Assembly (NCBI RefSeq): GCF_021729865.1
Contig: NZ_CP063400.1
Span: 1,488,001 to 1,552,000, forward strand
Length of the DNA stretch: 64,000 nucleotides
Reading direction: 5' to 3'
Origin: Hydrogenophaga sp. SL48
Lineage (GTDB): Bacteria; Pseudomonadota; Gammaproteobacteria; Burkholderiales; Burkholderiaceae_C
Shown piece by piece: positions 26,844-35,004 of the stretch; within the stretch, counting starts at the first letter, position 1, and each line of letters begins with the position of its first letter. Position numbers and translations under genes: made by a program. The notes beneath the pieces are model-generated. The model was not told where the DNA came from, ran no database searches, and was given only the letters and a program-made list of their open reading frames with translations.

Positions 26844-28625
26844 TCAGGCGGCGACGGGTGTGCGGGCGGTGGCCACGCGCACCGCGTTGGCGGCGGTCTT
26901 GAAGGGGTCGACGCCGATGCGCTTCACGGTGTCGATGAAGGTCTCGCGGTCGTTGCGCTGCTCGCGGTAGGTGTTGATCACGGCCTCGATCACGTCGGTC
27001 ATTTCGTTGGCGGCGAATGAGGGGCCGATGACTTTGCCGGGCGTGGATTCGCCCGACAGGCGCGTGCCATCCGAGCCGCCCAGCGTCACCTGGTACCACT
27101 CCTGGCCGTCCTTGTCGACGCCGAGGATGCCGATGTGGCCACTGTGGTGGTGGCCGCAACTGTTGATGCAGCCGCTGATGTGCAGGTCGATCTCACCCAG
27201 GTCGTGCAGTTCGTCCAGGTCTTGGTAACGCGCGAGCAAGGCTTGCGCGATGGGCAGCGAGCGGGCGTTGGCCAGGTCGCAGAAATCGCCACCGGGGCAG
27301 GCGATCATGTCGCTCAGCAGACCGATGTTGGGCTTGGCCAGGCCGAGGCGGCGCGCTTCGCGCCACAGCTCGGGCAACTGGTCGCAGCTGACCCAGGGCA
27401 GCAGCAGGTTCTGTTCGTGCGTCACGCGCGCCTCGCCGGCCGAGAAGCGGTCGGCCAGGTCGGCGGCGCGCTCCAGCTGATCGGCACTCGCGTCGCCGGG
27501 GGCCGAGCCCAGGCGCTTGAACGACAACGTGACGGCGCGCAGGTCGGGGTTCTGGTGCGGCTTCACGTTCTGTGTGAGCCAGCGGCTGAACTCCACGTCG
27601 TCTTCGGCCGCGGCCTTGAGGATGTGGGCGATCTTGGCGTCGGCGCTCTTGCGGTCGCAGTTCAGCGCGGGCGGTACGAAGAAGGCGCTCACGCGGTCCA
27701 GCTCGGCTTGCGTGATGGTGTGCGGCGCACCGTCTTTTTCGATGATGTCGCGGTACTCGGCTTCCACCTGGTCGGTGAAGGCCTGGCCTTCGGCCTTCAC
27801 GAGGATCTTGATGCGGGCCTTGTAAATGTTGTCGCGGCGGCCGAAACGGTTGTAGGCGCGTACCACGGCTTCGAGGTAGTTGAGGATCTGGCTCCAGGGC
27901 AGGAACTCGCGGATCACGGTGCCGATGATCGGTGTGCGGCCCATGCCGCCACCCACGCGCACCTGAAAGCCCAGGTCGCCATCCACGTTGCGCAGCAGTC
28001 GCAGGCCGACGTCGTGCCACGGCGTGGCAGCCCGGTCTTCGCGGGCGCCGGTGATGGCGATCTTGAACTTGCGAGGCAGGAAGGCGAACTCGGGGTGCAG
28101 CGTGCTCCACTGGCGCATGATTTCGGCGAAGGGGCGCGGGTCGGCGACCTCGTCCACCGCGATGCCCGCCAAGGCGTCGGTGGTGATGTTGCGGATGCAG
28201 TTGCCGCTGGTCTGGATGCCATGCAGGTTCACGCTGGCCAGCAGGTCCATCACGTCGGCCGAGCGGGCCAGCGGAATCCAGTTGTATTGCACGTTCTGGC
28301 GGGTGGTGAAGTGGCCGCAGCGGTCGGGCAGGGTGGGCACGTCGGCCAGTGCCGCGTTGGCCTTGGAGACGTCGTGGTCTTCCTTGTGGTCGAAGTCACG
28401 GGCGATCTGGGCCAACACGCGCAGCTGGGCGCTGTTGAGTTCGCCGTAGGGCACGGCCACGCGCAACATGGGCGCGAAGCGCTGGATGTACCAGCCGTTC
28501 TGCAGGCGCAATGGCTTGAACTCGTCGCCCAGCAAGGTGCCGGCCTGGAAACGTTCGAGCTGGTCGCGGTATTGCGCAGCGCGCTGCTGGACGAACTGGC
28601 GGTCGAAGTCGGAGTACTGGTACAT
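26844..28625 (-). CDS. cysI: Sulfite reductase hemoprotein (nitrite/sulfite reductase family)
   Basis: Siroheme and 4Fe-4S enzyme that reduces sulfite to sulfide with six electrons. The 593-residue product contains two ferredoxin-like halves. The cluster/siroheme ligands are visible as CPGGDFC (Cx5C) and SGCINSCGHHH (Cx3C). Earlier family blocks include RCGHFTTRQNVQYNWI and the Asn/Arg-rich GNCIRNITTD. No flavoprotein subunit (CysJ) is adjacent, so electrons probably come from a ferredoxin, for example the FdxA/FNR pair 3 kb downstream. A small sirohydrochlorin chelatase at 42.7 kb may supply the cofactor. Confidence 0.95.
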   Translation of the reverse strand: MYQYSDFDRQFVQQRAAQYRDQLERFQAGTLLGDEFKPLRLQNGWYIQRFAPMLRVAVPYGELNSAQLRVLAQIARDFDHKEDHDVSKANAALADVPTLPDRCGHFTTRQNVQYNWIPLARSADVMDLLASVNLHGIQTSGNCIRNITTDALAGIAVDEVADPRPFAEIMRQWSTLHPEFAFLPRKFKIAITGAREDRAATPWHDVGLRLLRNVDGDLGFQVRVGGGMGRTPIIGTVIREFLPWSQILNYLEAVVRAYNRFGRRDNIYKARIKILVKAEGQAFTDQVEAEYRDIIEKDGAPHTITQAELDRVSAFFVPPALNCDRKSADAKIAHILKAAAEDDVEFSRWLTQNVKPHQNPDLRAVTLSFKRLGSAPGDASADQLERAADLADRFSAGEARVTHEQNLLLPWVSCDQLPELWREARRLGLAKPNIGLLSDMIACPGGDFCDLANARSLPIAQALLARYQDLDELHDLGEIDLHISGCINSCGHHHSGHIGILGVDKDGQEWYQVTLGGSDGTRLSGESTPGKVIGPSFAANEMTDVIEAVINTYREQRNDRETFIDTVKRIGVDPFKTAANAVRVATARTPVAA

Positions 28626-28656
28626 CGTGATCGTGGGGGCGAAAGGGTCAGGTTGT

Positions 28657-29448
28657 TCAGAAGGCGATCAGCTTGGTGCCGGCGTAGGCCAGCAACAGCG
28701 ACAGAAGCGAGCGCACCAAGCGTTCGGGCGTGTGGCGCATCAGGCGGGTGCCGAGCCAGATGCCCGGAATGGAGCCGGCCAGCAAATTGACCAGCAGCGG
28801 CCAGTCCACCGAGCCCAGGCTGGCGTGACCCAGACCGGCCACCAGGGTCAGCGGCACAGCGTAAGCGATGTCGGCGGCCACGATGCGCGGCAGCGGCAGC
28901 AGCGGGAACAGGATCAGCAGCACCGAGACACCGATCGCCCCGGCGCCGACCGAGGTGAGGGTGACCAGGGTGCCGATCACGGCGCCGAACAGCACCGGCA
29001 GGCTCCAGTGGCGTGCGCGGGTCGCGTCTTGCAGCCGTCCTTCTGGCAGGGTGCGTGGCAGCTGTTTCCCACGGGCGGCCTTGTAGAGCATGGCGGCAGC
29101 GGTCAGGAGCAGGGCGATGCCCAGGGTGTGTGTCATGACCGACTGCACCTGGGGGTTGGCCGGGCCGACTTGGTGCAACACCGCCAGGGTGAGCAGCGCC
29201 GCCGGGATGCTGCCGGCGCAAAGCTGGCCCACCACGCGCCAAGGCACCAGGCGCTGGCGCGCCAGGCTGAGCGTGCCACTGGCCTTGGTGAAGGCGGCGA
29301 AGAGCAGGTCGGTGCCGACCGCGAGGTAGGGCTTGATGCCGAAGAAGAAGATCAAGATCGGCGTCATCAGCGACCCGCCCCCCACGCCGGTCAGTCCGAC
29401 GATGAGTCCCACGGCAAAGCCGGCAAAGATGAGGGCGAATTCAGGCAT
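28657..29448 (-). CDS. TauE/SafE-family membrane permease
   Basis: Integral membrane protein of 263 residues with about eight hydrophobic helices in two related halves. The first half has the family motif GLTGVGGGSLMTPIL and the second the matching GTLVTLTSVGAGAIGVSVLL. Members move sulfite, sulfonates or other sulfur anions; substrate and direction are not resolved by sequence. It is first in the minus-strand cys operon (31 bp before cysI), so a role in sulfur anion transport or sulfite overflow is likely (inference). The ATG at 29448 follows an AT-rich upstream region likely to hold the operon promoter. Confidence 0.88.
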   Translation of the reverse strand: MPEFALIFAGFAVGLIVGLTGVGGGSLMTPILIFFFGIKPYLAVGTDLLFAAFTKASGTLSLARQRLVPWRVVGQLCAGSIPAALLTLAVLHQVGPANPQVQSVMTHTLGIALLLTAAAMLYKAARGKQLPRTLPEGRLQDATRARHWSLPVLFGAVIGTLVTLTSVGAGAIGVSVLLILFPLLPLPRIVAADIAYAVPLTLVAGLGHASLGSVDWPLLVNLLAGSIPGIWLGTRLMRHTPERLVRSLLSLLLAYAGTKLIAF

Positions 29449-29598
29449 GGGCGCGACTGTAAAGAGGTCCGCTTATATTGCAAACGACATTTTGGTTGTT
29501 CATATATGCCTTTGAGCAATAAAAGGATGCGTCGGGTGCACCTCAGCCGGATCGCCCCGACCGGGCAGCGGCCAGTGGCGTGGCGGTAACATGTGTCC
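29449..29598 (-). promoter_or_regulatory. Probable promoter region of the cys operon
   Basis: A markedly AT-rich patch (about 29470-29530, including ttatattgcaaac and gttcatatatgcc on the plus strand) in a GC-rich genome, directly upstream of the first cys gene and also upstream of the divergent gene at 29599. A CysB-type site could lie here, since CysB sites are AT-rich and poorly conserved; no exact box is claimed. Confidence 0.4.
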
Positions 29599-30393
29599 AT
29601 GGCCAAGCAGCGGATTTACGTCAATGTCGTGGGTTTTTCCGACGTGGAACGGCATGCGCTCAACACGGTGTTTCGCCTGTCCGAAGAGCGCGAACTGTCC
29701 TATGTGCCCTGGGTCCCGCTCACCGCTCCGGGCGTTGACCCCAACATCAAGCGCGCCGATGTTGCGCTGGTGGATGGCGACAGCGCCGAGGCGGTGCTCG
29801 CCCACGCCAAAGAGCTTCCTCCGGGGCAGCGATTGATCTGGGTGGGGGCCGGGGCACCGGTGCATGCGTGGCGGGTGGTGGGCCGGCCGATCCAGTGGGC
29901 GGGCCTGCTGGACGATCTCGACGCGGTGTCTGCGGCGAGGCGGGTCGATTCCGGCCATCTGGATCTGGACGTCACGTCGCCAGCTCCACTGGAGATTGCG
30001 TCCGGTGAGATCCACCGGCGGGCGCTGCTGGTGGGGGCCCTCCCCGAGGAAGAACCCCTTTTTCGCGCGCGGTTGGCGCTCGTGGGCGTGCTGGACGCCG
30101 ACCTGGCCCAGAGCACCGAGCTGGCGGCAGAGATGATCGGGAGCCAGCGCTATTGCTGTGGCGTCTTCAATCTGGACGACCACCACATCGATGCCTGGTC
30201 GCTGGCCCGGCTGTTCGCGCAGCGCAACCCCCAGGCGCTCAACATGGGCATCAGCGAACACGCGGGGCCGCTGTCGCCCTGGTGGAGCCGGCGTCGGATG
30301 AGGCGGGATACCGAGCGCACCGGCATCAACGCCTTGCTGGCCCGACCGCTGCAGGCCGACGAGCTGCAACGGTCGCTGGATCTGCTGCGCTGA
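29599..30393 (+). CDS. Unrecognised protein with two degenerate receiver-like halves
   Basis: Product of 264 residues that I cannot name. Both halves look like worn response-regulator receiver folds. The first has a hydrophobic strand IYVNVVGFSD, then ADVALVDGDS in the place of the phosphorylation strand. The second has RALLVGALPEEEP and VFNLDDHHID, and ends with LLARPLQADELQRSLDLL, like the KPLxxxEL end of receivers. No output domain follows. The start is taken as the ATG at 29599; a GTG two codons earlier is possible. It faces away from the cys operon and ends 6 bp from the convergent MnmC-like gene. Confidence 0.65.
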   Translation: MAKQRIYVNVVGFSDVERHALNTVFRLSEERELSYVPWVPLTAPGVDPNIKRADVALVDGDSAEAVLAHAKELPPGQRLIWVGAGAPVHAWRVVGRPIQWAGLLDDLDAVSAARRVDSGHLDLDVTSPAPLEIASGEIHRRALLVGALPEEEPLFRARLALVGVLDADLAQSTELAAEMIGSQRYCCGVFNLDDHHIDAWSLARLFAQRNPQALNMGISEHAGPLSPWWSRRRMRRDTERTGINALLARPLQADELQRSLDLLR

Positions 30394-30399
30394 GCGTGC

Positions 30400-31575
30400 T
30401 CAGCTGCGCTGTCGCCGGGCGGCCTTCCAGGCGAATCTCGAGGGGTCCAGGGCCTGTTCCAGGCCGTGGTCGGTGGGCGGCAGGGGCGATGCCTCGCCGC
30501 TCATGCGGGCGGCCAACAGGCGGGCACACCAATGTGCCAGCGTCAGGCCACGCGATCCCAGGGCGGTCAGCAGGTACAGATTGGGCAGGCGTGGTGTCTC
30601 GGCCAGAGGCACCCGCCCCCGGCGAGCGCCAGCGTCGTTCATCAGCGCGTCAAGCGCCGGCAGGTCGGGTGCGGCACCCACCAGCGGCAAACGGTCCAGT
30701 GAGGCGCAACGAACCTGCGCCCAGCCCCGCAACGAGCCGTCGGCGACCGATTGCCGCAACACGCCAGCCGCGGCGGCGTGCATCTCTTCCAGACTCTGTG
30801 CGTTGCGTTCATGGGCGGTCGCATCGACATCGCTGTTGTCCGCGCCACGTTCGTATGTCGAGCCCATGGCCCAGATGCGCGGTGGCCACGCCGGCTGCAG
30901 GCCCGCGTCTTCGTAGGCTGGCACGAACACACCGTTGTTGCGCATGGGGCGGGGTGCCAGCGGGTCGCCATCGAGCGCGGCCAGGCTCATCTGCCCCTTG
31001 ACCGGGCGCAACGGCAGGGCCGTGGCGGTCAAGCCGTGGCGACCTTCGAGCAGGGTCCGGGTGCCGTGAGCGGCCGCCACCACCACGGTCTGGGCCTGGG
31101 CCAGTGGCCCGTCTGTGTCATCCAGCGCCACCCAGGCGCCGTCGGGCGTGCGGGTGAGGCGCGCCACGCGCCGATTCCAGAGGCAGTCCAGTGCACCGAA
31201 GCCGCGTGCCTCATCCAGCCAGGCATTCACCAGGGCGGCTGGTCGCACCAGCACCGCGGGCCAGCGACCGGGGTCGTGACCCAGGTTGTCCACCTCACAG
31301 GCTTGCCACCCGTGGCCTTGTGGCACCAACCGCTGCAATTCGAGCCGGGCATCCGCCACCCCAAAGGCGCACAGGCGCGACAACGGCGTGGGAACCCGGG
31401 TCACATGCGGGCTGAGCATGCCCACGGGCAAGGCAGAGGCCGCCTGGGCCGGGCCAGGCGCGGCGTCCAGCAAGGTCAGCTGCCATCCCCGACGGGCCAG
31501 GGCCGCGCACACAGCCGACCCGGCCAGGCCAGCGCCGATCACCAAGGCGTGGCGGGTGGAGGAAGGTTCGGACAA
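30400..31575 (-). CDS. FAD-dependent oxidoreductase resembling the C-terminal (MnmC2) half of MnmC
   Basis: MnmC2 oxidises the carboxymethyl group of cmnm5U34 in tRNA to the aminomethyl form. The product shows the dinucleotide motif HALVIGAGLAGSAVCAALAR at its start, and near its end LYLLTALGSRGLTLAHWCARLLA followed by DPSRFAWKAARRQ, which match MnmC's oxidoreductase half. The MnmD methyltransferase half that is usually fused in front is absent: the upstream gene is yggX. The start is uncertain; the TTG at 31575 (LSEPSSTRHALVIGAG) was chosen because no ATG lies between the yggX stop and the FAD motif. A general DAO-type amino-acid oxidase is the alternative. About 391 residues. Confidence 0.72.
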   Translation of the reverse strand: MSEPSSTRHALVIGAGLAGSAVCAALARRGWQLTLLDAAPGPAQAASALPVGMLSPHVTRVPTPLSRLCAFGVADARLELQRLVPQGHGWQACEVDNLGHDPGRWPAVLVRPAALVNAWLDEARGFGALDCLWNRRVARLTRTPDGAWVALDDTDGPLAQAQTVVVAAAHGTRTLLEGRHGLTATALPLRPVKGQMSLAALDGDPLAPRPMRNNGVFVPAYEDAGLQPAWPPRIWAMGSTYERGADNSDVDATAHERNAQSLEEMHAAAAGVLRQSVADGSLRGWAQVRCASLDRLPLVGAAPDLPALDALMNDAGARRGRVPLAETPRLPNLYLLTALGSRGLTLAHWCARLLAARMSGEASPLPPTDHGLEQALDPSRFAWKAARRQRS

Positions 31576-31622
31576 CGGGGCTGGAGCATCCGGACCGACA
31601 GGACCGGACGATTGGGGCGCGG

Positions 31623-31901
31623 TCAGGATGCGCTGGGTGGCGGCACGTAACCTGCGGCGGCGTCGGCGCCTTCGCCAAAGAAGTGCTTCTCCATCTGGCG
31701 GGCCAGGTACTGGCGCGCACGGGCATCGGCCAGGTTGAGGCGGTTTTCGTTGAGCAGCATGGTCTGGTGCTTGAGCCAAGCCGCCCAGGCTTCCTTGCTC
31801 ACGTTCTCGAAAATGCGCTTGCCCAGCTCGCCTGGGTAGGGCGGGAAGTCCAGACCTTCAGCTTCCTTGCCGAGCTTGATGCATTGGATGGTGCGTGCCA
31901 T
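31623..31901 (-). CDS. yggX: Probable Fe(2+)-trafficking / oxidative damage protection protein
   Basis: Small cytosolic protein of 92 residues linked to iron trafficking and protection of Fe-S clusters from oxidants. It matches the family throughout: [28 protein letters not shown] with the single conserved Cys, [18 protein letters not shown], and [17 protein letters not shown]. The ATG at 31901 has aagga at 7 nt. It precedes the MnmC-like gene by about 47 bp and the two may be co-transcribed. Confidence 0.95.
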   Translation of the reverse strand: MARTIQCIKLGKEAEGLDFPPYPGELGKRIFENVSKEAWAAWLKHQTMLLNENRLNLADARARQYLARQMEKHFFGEGADAAAGYVPPPSAS

Positions 31902-32252
31902 GGGGTGTCCTTAATATCTCTTTGGATATGAATCAAATAAAAATATATTGGTTCTGGTTTTAACCGGGCGCGGGCATCATGCGGGTTTTCCAGAGCGGCC
32001 GGCCGGGTGGAGCCCGGTAGGCATTGGCCCGACTGTATCAACGATTGGGTGTCCCTGGACTCAGCGGGGCGGGACATCGGGGTGCAGTGTGACCCGGATC
32101 GGCATGGTCCGGGCTGACATAACGCAAATCTTTGGCAGACGCGGGCTTTTACAATCTGAGGATCTGATGCGGTGCCCTGACCGCCACCGGTGCGCCGGAC
32201 CTTTCGCCGACCTGCTGCAGCCTGGCTGCGGTTCACAGACCTTTTCAAGACC
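31902..32252. other. Gene-free region between yggX and fpr
   Basis: A 351-bp divergent intergenic region. An AT-rich stretch at 31912-31965 (for example aatcaaataaaaatatatt) probably contains the yggX promoter. The remainder towards fpr is GC-rich and I see no convincing reading frame, hairpin with T-run or repeat. The fpr promoter should be near 32110-32160, but no clean boxes could be assigned. Confidence 0.5.
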
Positions 32253-33026
32253 ATGAGTGCTTTCATCGAAGAACGCGTGTTGACCGTGCATCACTGGACC
32301 GACCGCCTGTTCAGTTTCACCACCACCCGTGACCAGGCCCTGCGCTTCTCGAACGGGCACTTCACCATGATCGGCCTGCGGGTCAACGACAAACCGCTGC
32401 TGCGCGCGTACAGCATTGCCAGCCCCAACTACGCCGATCACCTGGAGTTCCTGAGTATCAAGGTGCAGGACGGTCCGCTGACCAGCCGCCTGCAGCACAT
32501 TCAGGTGGGTGACAAGGTCATCGTCGGCCGCAAGCCCACCGGAACCCTGCTGATCGACTACCTGCTGCCCGCCAAGCGCCTGTACCTGCTGGCCACCGGC
32601 ACCGGACTGGCACCTTTCCTGAGCGTGATCCGCGACCCCGAGACCTACGAGAAATTCGAGCAGGTCGTGCTGGTGCATGGCGTGCGAGAGGTCAAGGAGC
32701 TGGCGTACCGCGAGATGCTGGAAAGCACGCTCAAGCAGGACGAATTCCTGGGCGAACAGGTGCAGCAGCAATTGTTGTACTACCCGACCGTGACCCGTGA
32801 GCCGTTCGTGCACCAGGGCCGCATTCCGGTCATCCTCGAAAATGGCCAGCTGGCCAAGGATCTCGGGATTCCTGAGCTGAACCCTGCGGAGGACCGTGTC
32901 ATGATCTGCGGCAGCCCCGAAATGCTGCGCGATCTCAAGGCCCTGTGCGAGAAGCGTGGCTTTGCCGAAGGCAACACCACGCGTCCGGGCCAGTTCGTGA
33001 TCGAGCGCGCTTTCGCCGACAGCTGA
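32253..33026 (+). CDS. fpr: Ferredoxin--NADP+ reductase (plant-type fold, bacterial Fpr)
   Basis: FAD enzyme of 257 residues, typical length, exchanging electrons between NADP(H) and ferredoxin or flavodoxin. The FAD motif RAYSIASPNYADHLEF and the NADP-binding LLATGTGLAPFLSVIRD and VMICGSPEMLRDLK blocks are present. The ATG at 32253 is chosen over an upstream in-frame extension that lacks family similarity. It differs in fold from the FNR at 21.8 kb, so the cell has two routes between NADPH and ferredoxin. In related bacteria fpr is often induced by oxidative stress or iron limitation (knowledge of the family, not seen here). Confidence 0.95.
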   Translation: MSAFIEERVLTVHHWTDRLFSFTTTRDQALRFSNGHFTMIGLRVNDKPLLRAYSIASPNYADHLEFLSIKVQDGPLTSRLQHIQVGDKVIVGRKPTGTLLIDYLLPAKRLYLLATGTGLAPFLSVIRDPETYEKFEQVVLVHGVREVKELAYREMLESTLKQDEFLGEQVQQQLLYYPTVTREPFVHQGRIPVILENGQLAKDLGIPELNPAEDRVMICGSPEMLRDLKALCEKRGFAEGNTTRPGQFVIERAFADS

Positions 33027-33101
33027 TTGCTCGTTCCATCAGGAACTCCGAGGCGCTCGACGGGTCCACCGCAGCGCCTCGTTTCATTTTCAGGAGATCG
33101 C

Positions 33102-33623
33102 TTGAGCGCCCTTGCCCCCGTTTTCAACCTGCTGGATCAACACCCCCGTCGTTTGCTCGCCCTGGTGGCTTTGGCCTGTGTCGGCCTGCTGGCCTTTGGC
33201 ATCCTCTACCTGCAGCAGGTCGTGGGGCTGGAACCTTGCCCGATGTGCATCGTGCAGCGCTACGCGTTGATCCTGGTGGCGGTGGTGGCGGGTGTGGCCG
33301 CCGTGCTGCCCGGTCGTTCCGGGCGCCAGGTGAGTGTCGGCCTCATGGGCGCCTTGGCCGTGGGCGGGGCCTTCGTGGCGGCCCGCCAGAGCTTTCTGCA
33401 GTGGAACCCGCCGGAGATCATGAGCTGCGGTCGTGACTTCTACGGCATGATCGAATCGTTCCCGCTCAAGCGCGCCATACCGATGATTTTCAAGGGCAGT
33501 GGTGACTGCTCGGCGGTGGACTGGACCTTCCTGGGTCTGACGATTGCCAACTGGTCATTTCTCTGCTTCGCTGGCATTGCCGCGCTGGCCTTGTTGCTGT
33601 TGCTGCGCAGGCCGGCCGCCTGA
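33102..33623 (+). CDS. dsbB: Disulfide bond formation protein B
   Basis: Inner-membrane oxidase that passes electrons from DsbA to ubiquinone. The 173-residue product has four hydrophobic helices and both redox pairs: CPMC at about residues 46-49 in the first periplasmic loop, and the second pair in SCGRDF and GDCSAVDW of the second loop. The start is a TTG at 33102 with a strong aggag ribosome binding site 6 nt upstream; a longer frame exists but is not family-like. It follows fpr by 75 bp and ends at a bidirectional terminator. Confidence 0.94.
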   Translation: MSALAPVFNLLDQHPRRLLALVALACVGLLAFGILYLQQVVGLEPCPMCIVQRYALILVAVVAGVAAVLPGRSGRQVSVGLMGALAVGGAFVAARQSFLQWNPPEIMSCGRDFYGMIESFPLKRAIPMIFKGSGDCSAVDWTFLGLTIANWSFLCFAGIAALALLLLLRRPAA

Positions 33624-33638
33624 ACCGATGGTGTTCAC

Positions 33639-33671
33639 AAAGAGAAGCCGCCCGAGGGCGGCTTCTCTTTT
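33639..33671. terminator. Bidirectional intrinsic terminator between dsbB and ppk2
   Basis: Perfect stem aaagagaagccgccc / gggcggcttctcttt with a short loop and T-rich 3' end. It lies between convergent genes. Confidence 0.9.
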
Positions 33672-33687
33672 GGGGTGTTCTGATTGC

Positions 33688-34911
33688 TCAGAGAATGGCG
33701 CCCCCGGGTCGCTCACCGCGTTCATACACCACGTGGGCCCGGCCCACGATCAGTGAATCGAGAGGGCCGATGTTTTTCGGATCCTTGTTGGTGTACGGCA
33801 GTTTCTGCAGCAGGTAACGCATGGCGTTGAGGCGCGCGCGCTTCTTGCAGTCGCTCTTGATCACGGTCCATGGAGCGTCGGCCGTGTCGGTCTCGAAGAA
33901 CATGGCCTCCTTGGCCTGGGTGTAGTCGGCCCATTTGTCCAGTGAGGCCAGGTCGATGGGGCTGAGCTTCCACTGTTTGAGCGGGTGTGCCTTGCGCTCC
34001 TTGAAGCGGCGGCGCTGTTCTTCGCGGCTGACGGAAAACCAGAACTTGATCAGGTGCACGCCGCTGCGCACCAGCTGGCGTTCGAACTGCGGCGCCTGGC
34101 GCATGAACTCCTGGTACTCGTCTTCGGAGCAGAAACCCATCACCTTTTCCACGCCGGCGCGGTTGTACCAGCTGCGGTCAAACAGCACGATCTCGCCGGC
34201 CGTGGGCAGGTGCTGCACATAGCGCTGGAAATACCACTGCCCACGCTCTACCTCGCTGGGTTTCTCCAGTGCCACCACGCGGGCGCCGCGCGGGTTCAGG
34301 TGTTCCATCATGCGTTTGATGGTGCCGCCCTTGCCGGCAGCATCGCGGCCCTCGAACAGGATCACGATCCGCTGTCCGGTTTCCTTGGCCCAGGCCTGCA
34401 GCTTGAGCAATTCCACTTGCAGCAGGTATTTCTGCGCTTCATAGACCTTGCGCGACAGCAAGTTCCTGTACGGGTAGGCGCCGCTGCGCCAGTCCTTGTT
34501 GAGCTGTTCGTTGGGGTCCACCTCATTGGCCGTGGTGGTCCGCTGAGAGGCCTTCGCCTCACCGCGCAGCAGCTGGCGAATTGCCTTGGCATCGTCGGGG
34601 GCCGCGCCTTCAAGGATGGCGCGCAGTGACGATGCTTTGTCGGTCTTGCTGTTCTCAGGGCGAGAGAGGATGTCCCTCACGACCGCGAGCTGCCCTGCCT
34701 GCCTGGAGGCCACCACCTGCGCCACGGTGTTTTTGCGGATGGTCCTGGGCTGGCTGCTGCCACTGGTGTCGCCCAGGGTCACGCGACGCGGGGCTTCTGC
34801 GGTTTTGCGCGAAACGGCGGCCTTCCGGGCGGCGGGCTTGGCGGCCGGTTTTCCACTGGCGGCCGTGCCGGAGCTGGAGGCATTCGGTGTCGGGGTGCTG
34901 CGTTCGGTCAT
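33688..34911 (-). CDS. ppk2: Polyphosphate kinase 2 family protein (single PPK2 domain)
   Basis: PPK2 enzymes transfer phosphate from polyphosphate to nucleotides. The 407-residue product has one PPK2 domain (about residues 135-385) with Walker A FEGRDAAGKGGTIKRM, the lid-proximal HLNPRGARVVALEKP, Walker B LFDRSWYNRAGVEKV and FWFSVSREEQRRRF. A low-complexity Ala/Lys/Thr/Ser N-terminal extension of over 100 residues precedes it. Which nucleotide class it serves (ADP, GDP or NMP) cannot be fixed without alignment; the single domain suggests class I or III. Functionally it complements the two pyrophosphatases at the window's start as part of phosphate-anhydride metabolism. Confidence 0.92.
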   Translation of the reverse strand: MTERSTPTPNASSSGTAASGKPAAKPAARKAAVSRKTAEAPRRVTLGDTSGSSQPRTIRKNTVAQVVASRQAGQLAVVRDILSRPENSKTDKASSLRAILEGAAPDDAKAIRQLLRGEAKASQRTTTANEVDPNEQLNKDWRSGAYPYRNLLSRKVYEAQKYLLQVELLKLQAWAKETGQRIVILFEGRDAAGKGGTIKRMMEHLNPRGARVVALEKPSEVERGQWYFQRYVQHLPTAGEIVLFDRSWYNRAGVEKVMGFCSEDEYQEFMRQAPQFERQLVRSGVHLIKFWFSVSREEQRRRFKERKAHPLKQWKLSPIDLASLDKWADYTQAKEAMFFETDTADAPWTVIKSDCKKRARLNAMRYLLQKLPYTNKDPKNIGPLDSLIVGRAHVVYERGERPGGAIL

Positions 34912-35004
34912 GCTGTTTTCACCTGGGTGTCACTGAATTCAACAGTATGGACAGATGGCACGGTGCTGGCTTGATGTTCGTCAAACGGGGCCGCGCGGTG
35001 CGCT

